From: VXLM01 sp965242665
Lineage (GTDB): Bacteria; Chloroflexota; Dehalococcoidia; Lucifugimonadales; VXLM01
Assembly: GCA_965242665.1 (NCBI GenBank)
Contig: OZ251484.1
Location: forward strand, 3,038,001 to 3,102,000
Direction: 5' to 3'
Length of the DNA stretch: 64,000 nucleotides
This document shows positions 6,876 to 14,750 of the stretch, piece after piece. The number at the start of each line of letters is the position of its first letter. Within the stretch, counting starts at the first letter, position 1. The notes below the pieces were generated by a model, which worked only from the letters and a program-made list of their open reading frames with translations, ran no database searches and was not told the origin of the DNA. Made by a program: the position numbers and the translations under genes.

Positions 6876-8370
6876 TCAGATGAAAGCGTGGGTTGGCAGC
6901 GTGTTCGTGTGTGAGCGCCATGCTGTGCCGAGTGGGCCGTGCTGTTCGATGGCGTGTTTGTGAGATACCCATAGAGGTAGTTGGGTGTTGGTGCGTTGCA
7001 TGTGGTTGTGTGCGAGAGAGAGGAAGCGTGCTGCTGCGAGTGGGTCGTCGAAGACGACGAGGAGTGCGGGGGTGGTGTTGTGTTCTTCGGTTGTGCGGGG
7101 AGTGGAGAAGTATCGGATGTAAGGTGCGAGTCTTGCGGTCATGGTGGAAGGGAGGGTGGCTCGTCGTTCCCATTCGAGGAAGAAGGGATGTGTGCGGTGG
7201 TGCGTGTTGAGGATGCCGAATGCGTCAGGGTGTATGGAGTGGAGGGTTCGGTGGTGATGGAAGTATCTTGTGGCTCTGTGTGGAGGGTCGATGTGTATGA
7301 GTTGGCGTTTCGAGGTGCGTGCTTGTGCTGCGAGGGTTGCGAGGAATAGGTGTACTGCGTGGGTATGGTGGATGTTTCTGAGTAGTTGTCGGGTCTTGGA
7401 GCCTGAGACGTTTCGCCATTCGAGAGGTGCGTTGGGTTCGGTGGGTCGTGCGCTCCATCGTTTTAGTGCGGCTGCGATGGATGTGCGGTCTCTGCGTGCG
7501 AGGAGGGTGATTGCTCGGTCGGTGAGTGCGAGTCGTCGAACGCCGTCTCGTGTGGTGGTGACGAGGTCGAGTGTGTGTAGATGCTTCAGTAGTTGGTAGA
7601 TGCGTTCGGTGGAGACGTCGAGTAGGTTTGCGAGGGTGGCGGGGGTGATCCAGGGCCAGTCGGAGAGGGAGTCGAGGGTTCGCTTCTCGGTGGGTTTGAG
7701 GATGGAGGGTAGGAGGTAGTTCGCGGGTGCGTGGTGTGGTTCGCGGGCGTGGAGGTCGTTGGGCATGGAAGCTTGGTGTGTGCGTTCTTGGTGCGGTCTA
7801 TGGGCGGGCTTGAGGGATTGCAGGATATGGTGGAGGTCAAGTGGAGAGGGTGCTGACGGGGTATGCCATATAGGATCGGACGAGTTGGAATTGGCGGCGT
7901 CTCCTTCGAGTGCTATGAATGAGTGGGCTGGTGTCTTGGCGAGGAGTCTGCGTGTGTGCTGCAGTCTGGGTTGGTCTGTGGTGAGGATGAAGACGGCGGA
8001 GGGAATGGGTTCGTTGGCTAGTCTGTGGATGCGCTTTGCGAAGGGGGTTGGGTCGGATGTGCGTCCTCGTCTGATGACTGCGATGGTGCGATGGTTTGCG
8101 AAGGTGAAGGCTGCGTCGATGGGGGAAGCTCTGAACCATTGGAGGTGGAAGGGTGGGTGTGCGGTTGTTGCGGCGGTTGCTGCGAGTCGGTAGATGACTG
8201 CTGCTGCGTCGAGTCTATGGAGGAGTGTGCGTCGCCAGTGTTCTGATACGGGGTATGCTTGGAGGATGTGGTCTATGTGGGAGTGGTTGATTCGTGCGAG
8301 TTGGAGGATGCCGTGGTGTGTGAGTGCGAATCGTCGTGTTGGGGGTATGAGGTTCGTGGCGTGTGGGATG
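6876..8370 (-). pseudogene. Replication-relaxation-type winged-helix protein, 5' end missing
   Basis: The protein-like sequence runs from ~8370 (TNLIPPTRRFALTHHGILQLARI) to the TGA at 6876, about 495 residues. A YxLTxxG-like wing end opens it, so the first winged helix has lost its recognition half. A complete second winged helix follows in mid-protein (TLDSLSDWPWITPATLANLLDVSTERIYQLL, LVTTTRDGVRRLALTDRA). The C-terminal part (ARYFHHHRTLH, HPFFLEWERR, TPALLVVFDDP) fits replication-relaxation family proteins, plasmid/ICE-associated DNA-binding proteins. Upstream of ~8385 the same frame continues only as the antisense of the DUF499-like gene. No start codon can be assigned. The C-terminal remnant at 2560-2845 is a relative. 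Confidence 0.6.
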
Positions 8371-8384
8371 GATTCATCGCCGGA

Positions 8385-10166
8385 CTCCATCACGAGCAGA
8401 TAGCCCCCGCCATCACCACGGACATCACCGGGGAGCAGAGTACAGCCGCCCGCATCGGCACCGACCTGGCGCGTTGGGCCGGGAACATCATCCTCCTTGG
8501 CAGCCTCGCCCCAGAGAGCGTGAGCGGCATCGACGACACCAAAATCGCCGCATCCATACTCTCCCCCCGCAACGCTGACCCCGCCGTCATCAGCGCTGCT
8601 GTGTCCGAGTACACCCAGAAGGCGCTCTTCCTCGACGAAACCCCCGCACGGCGCGGGCACCGCTTCACCCAGCAGCCAAACGTTCGCCGCATGGTTCACG
8701 AACGCAAGGAGCGCATCACCGACCGAGACGCCATAGCCGACGGGATCCGCGACGCCGTCCGCAACGAGTACGCCCCCGACGGCCCCAGCCCCTCCAAGAA
8801 CAGACTGCCCGTGACCATGTACCCCAGCCGCGTCAACAGCTCCCCGGACGAACGAGACAACGTCTACCTCTCCATCCTTGCCGCCAACAACTTCAATTGG
8901 AGAGACCGCGACGGGAACGAACACATCATCGCCGAACTCCACCACGAAAAGCCCGGCGGCAGCGAAGCCATCCGCGAACACCGCAACAACGTCCTCTACC
9001 TCGTGGCCGATGATGACAACCTCGAGGCCATCCGTGAAAGCCTCCTCACCAATATGGCCGCCAATGCCGTCAAGAAGGAGCAAGCATCCAACCTCCTGCC
9101 CTACCAGATGGAGAACCTCGATCTGATAATATCCTCCAGCAAGAAGGCCCTCAGCCAGTCCATCCAAAACAAGTGGACTCACCTCATCTACCCGACTGCA
9201 CAGCACACCTTCAGCGACGCCGCGCCGCATCTCACCGATGAGACCCTCACCGCCGCCACCGACCGAGAGGGGAACGGACAGGATCCCATCATCGCCAAGC
9301 TCATCGAGCGCCAGAAGATGCCCCACCCAAAACACTCCCGTCTGAACCCCAGCGTCTGGCGGCAAACCTCGCTCTCCTTCCCCGAAAACGCCCAAACCGG
9401 CATGTCCATAGCAGACGTCCACCGCATCTTCACCGCCAGCCCAGGACAAAGCATGATGAGGAACCGGGATGCATTCCGCGAGGTGATGGTCGCCGCGATA
9501 GAAGCGGAAGACCTGTTCGTAGAATCCGCTACAGGACAGACCATCACCGCCGAAAACGCCAAAATCGGCATCGAAGACGACTTCCGCGTCTGGTTATACG
9601 GCGAAGAACCCCACTGTCAGAAGTGCAACGAAAGAACACGCCCAGACGAGCCGTGTGCGTGCCAGACTACGCTTGTGGAAACACCCATTGTCGACGACGG
9701 AGGGATACGGGAAACGCGGCACATCCCCGAATTCCGGAGCGAGATGGTCAAAGCCTCCGTTGCCGTGCAAGAACTGAAGGACTACATGGCCAGCAACCAT
9801 GCAGACTTCTCCAACATCCAGTCCCTCCGCGTCATGTCTTTGAAACCCGACGACCTCACCTACCTCGCGGACCGCATAGGCGCTCGCGCAGACAAAGCAA
9901 CGTTCAATGTGGAAATCAAATCCTATGACGACCGCGTCGAGTTCACGCTAAATAGACACACCGCCGACGAGTGGAAGGCGCGCGCAGTCACCGTGAACCG
10001 CATCCAAGCATTCGCCGTAGACCCAAACATAGACTGCTGGATGACATTCTCCGCCGACGACTCCACTCCCGAAGAAATCTCCGCCGCAGCCGATGCCATG
10101 GACAACCGACGCGACGTCGTCATCCGCGCCGAGTTCAAACCCGCAAACCCGGAGGTGCAGCCATGA
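8385..10166 (+). pseudogene. DUF499-type defence ATPase, C-terminal half only
   Basis: The sequence from about ITTDITGEQSTAARIGTDLARW onward reads GNIILLGSLAP, GIDDTKIAASILSP, YTQKALFLDE, RFTQQPNVRRMVHERKERI. It ends with a zinc-knuckle-like CQKCNERTRPDEPCAC and a C-terminal mixed domain. This matches the second half of DUF499 proteins, the ~1,000-residue AAA-type subunit of the DUF499/DUF3780/DUF1156 phage-defence clusters. The Walker A and B half is absent. The open frame extends back to 8259, but those first ~45 residues are the antisense of the replication-relaxation gene. The stop overlaps the next start (ATGA). The family call is from memory of the cluster, not a search. Confidence 0.6.
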
Positions 10167-10600
10167 AACCCAAGGAAAACCTCTCGCACGCCATCTACCT
10201 CGACCTCACCCGCACAGGCCTCCCCCGCGTGAGCATCACCCGCGCGCGCAAAGGCCGCAGAGGCGGCGGACGACGCCTCATGTCCCTCAAAGGCAGAGAC
10301 CGCGACCTCGCATACCCCCACCTGTCCACCATCCTCCACAACTACTACGGCAAGCGACTCCGCACAGCCGCAGACGACCTCCCCCCAGGCGAATACCACC
10401 CCGTCAGCGAAATCTGCGCCACCCAAATGCTCCTCCTCATGGAAGCCGTCAAAGCCGCCGAAAAACCCACCAGAGCCCAACGACTCGGCGCAGCCGTCGC
10501 AGACATGCACAACTGCGAATCCAGCTGGTGGTACGCCTGCCACCGCAACCGCAGCCGCCCCCGCAAAGTCCTCGCCGCACTCGAATTGATGTACGCTTGA
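10163..10600 (+). CDS. 145-aa protein of the DUF499-DUF1156 operon, unknown function
   Basis: ATG 10163 overlaps the TGA of the DUF499-like gene and follows GGAGG by ~7 nt, so translation is coupled. The product is small and basic: HAIYLDLTRTGLPRVSITRARKGRRGGGRRLMSL, then an alpha-helical second half (EICATQMLLLMEAVKAAEK, RAQRLGAAVADMHN, NRSRPRKVLAALELMYA). Clusters of this type often carry a short protein beside DUF499. I cannot assign a function. Nothing in it looks damaged. Confidence 0.6.
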   Translation: MKPKENLSHAIYLDLTRTGLPRVSITRARKGRRGGGRRLMSLKGRDRDLAYPHLSTILHNYYGKRLRTAADDLPPGEYHPVSEICATQMLLLMEAVKAAEKPTRAQRLGAAVADMHNCESSWWYACHRNRSRPRKVLAALELMYA

Positions 10601-10612
10601 CCCCGCCGATGG

Positions 10613-10618
10613 TATAAT
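10613..10618 (+). promoter_or_regulatory. TATAAT hexamer placed for a leaderless start
   Basis: A perfect -10 hexamer ends 6 nt before ATG 10625 in the only intercistronic gap of this operon. Initiation there would put +1 at or next to the A of the ATG. No convincing -35 is present (TTGATG lies 21 nt upstream). Confidence 0.35.
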
Positions 10619-10624
10619 GACCGC

Positions 10625-11002
10625 ATGACCTACAGAGAACCACTCCCGGAAGGATGCCCCCCGGATGAAGCAGACGAAATAACACAACCTCGCACAGTCT
10701 TCCGACTGGTGCGGGCGAACCCGCCAACTGATGACGACTTCATGTCGCACCGCGCCAAATATCCGCACAAAGAGTTCGAGAATATGTCCGAGTGTCAGGC
10801 GCTCGGAGTGTCTGTGGCGCTTGAGCGGAGGTCCTTGGAGCGCAGGTTGAAACGCGAAAACATGCGCGGAATGCTAATGTGTCGGGTAGAATTGAATAGA
10901 GGCGCGGGGTTCATCCAGCAGACAGGCAGAAAACGAGTCCACTACACCTGGTGGCCGCTAGCGGAATTCGACATCCTGGCCAACTCGATCATAGAACCAT
11001 GA
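10625..11002 (+). CDS. 125-aa protein of the DUF499-DUF1156 operon, unknown function
   Basis: The product begins MTYREPLPEGCPPDEADE and contains FRLVRANPPTDDDFMSHRA, ECQALGVSVALERRSLERRL, MLMCRVELNRGAGFIQQTG, HYTWWPLAEFDILANS. The tidy hydrophilic/hydrophobic patterning and the four-base overlap of its stop with the next start (11000-11002) support a real gene in the same operon. No known domain is recognised. It lacks a Shine-Dalgarno and may be translated from a leaderless transcript. Confidence 0.6.
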   Translation: MTYREPLPEGCPPDEADEITQPRTVFRLVRANPPTDDDFMSHRAKYPHKEFENMSECQALGVSVALERRSLERRLKRENMRGMLMCRVELNRGAGFIQQTGRKRVHYTWWPLAEFDILANSIIEP

Positions 11003-11958
11003 AGACCATACTCTACAAAGATACACTCGATTACTACGACGGCATCCTCATCTTCGAAGCCCGCGACCCCCTCGGCGGCCACTACATCGCGTCCCACATC
11101 GACGAAGTCGACGGACTCGACCGATACGCAGTCATCGGCGTCGCCCCCGACAGCCTCCGCCGCTTCCGCGCAGGACTCCTCGACCTCAGATCCCTCATGC
11201 TCGAAATGCCAGACGGCCAATGGTACATCGCACGCCCAACAGCAGACGTCGATACCCCCATAGACTTGGAGCCGCAGACCGGACGACTCGAAGACACCAA
11301 CTACCTGCCGGAACCCGGCCTCGTCCTCTACGACGACTTCGTCGACGACCTGGCGCTTCAAGAAGCCCGCAGCCGCCGCAACACCGTCCTCGAATTCAGC
11401 GCAGAACCCCCTGAAGCCGCCGACGACCACCGAATGCGCGTCGATACCCTCGTTGGCCTCCTGACCCGCATCCAAGACATGGTGAAATACTCGTATCAGA
11501 GCGCCCTGCAAGACCGTTCGAGCAAGAGTTCCGCCGCCCCAGACGGATACCTGATGGACGTCGTCGTGCCAGCCGCCCCCGGATCGTTCAGAGTGATCCT
11601 CGAAGCGTCCAATCGTGCGGATGCCGACCTCTTGTCAGGCCTCCAACGCATGGACGAAGTGTTCGAGTCCGCCATGTACCCGGAGGAAGCTCCCGAACGC
11701 CTGCGGCCATACAAGGGCCCCCTGGCGGAAACCTATATCGACCTACTCGATTTCCTTGCAGAAAAGAATACTGGGTTGCGCTACTCCTGGGCCACTCCCT
11801 CCCGCTCTCGTTCATACGATGGAGGCGTATCGGGAGGCGACGCCAAACTCATCGCCATGCAACAACTCCGGCCCGCCCCCGAACCGATGCCCGCCGCCAG
11901 CCAATCCCTGCGCCCCAAACTCAAAACCCAAACCCAATCCCCCCATGCCCCCCAATAA
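10999..11958 (+). CDS. 319-aa operon protein, DUF6575-like
   Basis: ATG 10999 overlaps the previous stop. The N-terminal half reads YYDGILIFEARDPLGGHYIASHIDE, DRYAVIGVAPDSLRRFRAGLLDLRSL and GQWYIARP, a pattern I associate with the DUF6575 family of short proteins in defence clusters (low certainty). The middle (YLMDVVVPAAPGSFRVILEAS, LAETYIDLLDFLAEKN) is regular. The last ~45 residues, rich in Pro, Gln and Ser, look like out-of-frame or unstructured sequence, so a late frameshift is possible. The stop is 11 nt past the DUF1156 start, so the genes overlap. Confidence 0.55.
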   Translation: MKTILYKDTLDYYDGILIFEARDPLGGHYIASHIDEVDGLDRYAVIGVAPDSLRRFRAGLLDLRSLMLEMPDGQWYIARPTADVDTPIDLEPQTGRLEDTNYLPEPGLVLYDDFVDDLALQEARSRRNTVLEFSAEPPEAADDHRMRVDTLVGLLTRIQDMVKYSYQSALQDRSSKSSAAPDGYLMDVVVPAAPGSFRVILEASNRADADLLSGLQRMDEVFESAMYPEEAPERLRPYKGPLAETYIDLLDFLAEKNTGLRYSWATPSRSRSYDGGVSGGDAKLIAMQQLRPAPEPMPAASQSLRPKLKTQTQSPHAPQ

Positions 11959-12581
11959 CAACCGTCGTCTCATCGAAGACTGGCTCCCCGTCAACGAAAT
12001 CTCCATCGAAGCCGTCCGCGAAGGCGGCGCGCTGGCAGGGCATCCCCCAGTCAACCAACTCCACGTCTGGTGGGCGCGCCGACCCCTCGTTGCCAGCCGC
12101 TCAGCCGTCGCCGCGTCCCTCCTGAACAGCGACGCCGACCGCAATACCTTCATCCACGCCATCGGCACCACCAACACCATCGTCGAAGAACGACGCAAGA
12201 TGGACGAAATCAAAGCCACCGGCCAGTGGTCGGACATAACCTTCAGCAACAAGCGCGCATTCACCCACAACCTCACCGACGACGAACGCGCATGGTTCCA
12301 CGCAAACCTCGCAGCCCCAGACCCAACCGTCCTCGACGTCACCGCAGGCGGCGGCTCCATCCCCTTCGAAGCAGGACGCCTCGGACTCCGCTCCCACGCC
12401 AACGAACTCAACCCCGTCGCAAATATCATCCTCCACGCAACCTGCAAATGGCCCCAACAGTACGGAAACGACCTGCTCAAAGAATACGACCGCGTGAGCG
12501 AACGCTTCCGCAGCCGTGTCGAAACCCTGATGGAGGGCGTATACCCGGAAGTTGAGCCCATCGAAGACGAAAAAAATTTTG

Positions 12582-12635
12582 AGACCGCGCGCGCAAAAAG
12601 GTACGTCTGGGCATCCCTTTTTGCGCGCGCGGTCT
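12582..12635. repeat. Perfect 20-bp inverted repeat inside the DUF1156 gene
   Basis: Arms 12582-12601 and 12616-12635 are exact reverse complements (AGACCGCGCGCGCAAAAAGG on the left) with a 14-nt loop. It is in frame and encodes FETARAKRYVWASLFARAVCC. The GC-rich stem would be very stable in mRNA. Confidence 0.85.
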
Positions 12636-13530
12636 GTTGCCCATCCTGCAACAGAGAGATCCCTCTCTCCCCACATTGGCGGCTGTTCCCCAAGGGCGAC
12701 GGCGTCCGTCTCCTGCCAGACGAACCTGCAGGCGTGTGCAACTTCCAAATCGTCCGCGAGACAAGCGAACATTCGCCGGGCACCATCAAGGGCGGCATCG
12801 CAGTATGTCCCTATCCGTCTTGCGGCAATAGTACCCCCAAGGGCTACCTCGCCGCGGAAGCCCAGGCGGGACGCATGGGACGCCGACTTTACTGCGTCGT
12901 CTACCGAGACCAACGCTGGCACCGCACCAAGTCGGGCGCAGAAAGCAAACGACCCAAGACTACCCGCATCTTCGCCGAGCCTCGTCCGGAAGACATTGAC
13001 ATGTCCACCGTCGAAGCTAGGCTCTCCGCACTCCGGCCCCGTTGGGACGCAGAAGGCATCCTGCCCGATGAAGCAATCCCCGAGGTCGGGGACAAGACGG
13101 TGACGCCGCATCAATATGGGATGCCGACATGGAGCCACATGTTCAACCCACGCCAACGACTGGCGCATGGCTACTGTGTTCAGGCCTTCCATGAACTGGT
13201 CGACGAGGACAAGGCCGCAGGCAAACTGACGGACGTTCGCAAAGCGGCATGGTGCTACGTTGGGATGGCGCTGAATAAGATGATTAAGACGAACTGCTTG
13301 CTCTCTCGCTGGGTTCCGAATACCGAAAAGGTTGCAGGAGCTTTTGGTACTCACGACTTTGGGATGAAGTGGTCGTATGCAGAGATGTATGTGACCATTC
13401 CGGGGTTGGGGTTGGAATGGGCGTTCAAGGACGTAGGAGACTGCATCCGTGAACTGACGTTGATGTCCGGTCACCCGAAACCCACGAGTGACCAAGCCGC
13501 CTCCGCACGCCAAGACCAGAGCGCGCTGCT

Positions 13531-13670
13531 CTCTGTACGTCACCCCGACCCTAGTCTCGGTCATACCGATCCTAGCCTCCGTCATTCCCGCACCCTCCCA
13601 CGTCATTCCCCCCGTCAACGTCATTCCCGCACCCTCCCACGTCATTCCCGCGAAGGCGGGAATCTATCGC
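13531..13670 (+). repeat. REP-like cluster 1
   Basis: Several ~20-bp CGTCATTCCCGCACCCTCCCA-like units end in the hairpin TTCCCGC-GAAG-GCGGGAA (13645-13662). The cluster sits between the truncated end of the DUF1156 gene and the last PQQ repeat, and provides the stop codons of both. Confidence 0.85.
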
Positions 13671-14750
13671 CCCGCATCCACCGCGTACAAGTAGTTATCC
13701 TCTGATCCGATGTAGACCACGCCGTCCACCACCGCAGGAGAGGAGCGCACATCGCCCCCCGTTTTGTATCGCCAGCGCAGTTCACCAAATTTGGCGTCCA
13801 CCGCGTACAAGTAGCCATCCCTTGATCCGACGTAGACGACGCCGTCCACTACCGCAGGAGAGGAAAGCACATAGTCCCCCGTTTCGTATCGCCAGCGCAG
13901 TTCGCCGGAGTCGGCCTCCAACGCGTACAAGTAGTCATCCACTGAGCCGACGTAGACCACGCCGTCCACTACCGCAGGAGAGGAATACACATAGTCCCCC
14001 GTTTCGTATCGCCAGCGCAGTTCGCCGGAGTCGGCCTCCAACGCGTACAAGTAGTCATCCACTGAGCCGACGTAGACCACGCCGTCCACTACCGCAGGAG
14101 AGGAATACACATAGTCCCCCGTTTCGTATCGACAGCGCAGTTCGCCGGAGTCGGCATCCAACGCGTACAAGTAGTCATCCCATGATCCGACGTAGACGAC
14201 GCCGTCCACTACCGCAGGAGAAGAAGCCACATCATTCCCCGTTTCGTATCGCCATCGCAGTTCACCGGAGTCGGCATCCACCGCGTACAAGTAGTCATCC
14301 CCTGAGCCGACGTAGACCACGCCGTCCACTACCGCAGGAGAGGAATCCACATCATTCCCCGTTTCGTATCGCCATCGCAGTTCCCCGGACTCTGCGTCCA
14401 CCGCGTACAAGTAGTCATCATACGATCCGACGTAGACCACGCCGTCCACTACCGCAGGAGAGGAAAGCACATCGTTCCCCGTTTCGTATCGCCATCGCAG
14501 TTCACCCGAGTCGGCATCCACCGCGTACAAGTAGTCATCCCATGAGCCGACGTAGACCACGCCGTCCACTACCGCAGGAGAAGAAGCCACATCGCCCCCC
14601 CGTTTTGTATTGCCATCGCAGTTCGCCGGAGGTGGAGTCCAACGCATACATGTAGGTATCAGTCGAGCCGACGTAGACAACTCCGTCCACTACCACCGGA
14701 GAGGAATACACAGCGTTCCCCGTTTCGTACCGCCACATCAGATTGCCCAT
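13664..14750 (-). pseudogene. PQQ-like beta-propeller repeat protein, nine 40-aa repeats, frameshifted
   Basis: Nine near-identical 40-residue units of the form SSPAVVDGVVYVGS-DDYLYA-DADSGELRWRYETG lie head to tail (120 bp each), a PQQ/quinoprotein-type propeller of the outer-membrane BamB-like class. The first unit is in a different frame: seven C at 14595-14601 replace the six seen at the same place in the last unit (13754). The frame before unit 1 overlaps the end of the protease gene at 14738. Its Pro-rich tail (PTPTPEPAAGPTPAPG) looks like a linker, so protease and propeller may once have been one protein. The last unit ends at REP cluster 1. Two adjacent units are identical in protein, implying recent homogenisation. 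Confidence 0.7.

Larger units (their letters stand above)
11945..13705 (+). pseudogene. DUF1156 DNA methyltransferase, 3' truncated by repeats
   Basis: From ATG 11945: RRLIEDWLPVNEISIEAVREGG then HPPVNQLHVWWARRPLVASRSAV is the diagnostic DUF1156 N-terminus. Motif I follows as LDVTAGGGSIPFEAGRLGLRS, with the adjacent NELNPVANIILH. A zinc-type pair is at CCPSCNREIPL. Family members reach ~900-1,000 residues and carry a DPPYYD catalytic motif near the middle or end. Here recognisable sequence stops near 13500 (TLMSGHPKP), and the frame then translates repeat DNA (SRTLPRHSREGG) to 13705. Motif IV is missing, so methyl transfer is not expected. It is the last gene of the operon. Confidence 0.75.

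Noticed and set aside
6876..9449. One continuous 857-codon minus-strand open frame
   Set aside because: Only the part below ~8370 looks like protein. The upper part (Val/Gly/Asp-rich) is the antisense of the DUF499-like gene, which has clear family motifs on the plus strand.
12101..13645. 514-codon minus-strand frame opposite DUF1156
   Set aside because: Its start translates REP DNA (MTWEGAGMT repeats) and the rest mirrors DUF1156 coding sequence. No domain is visible.
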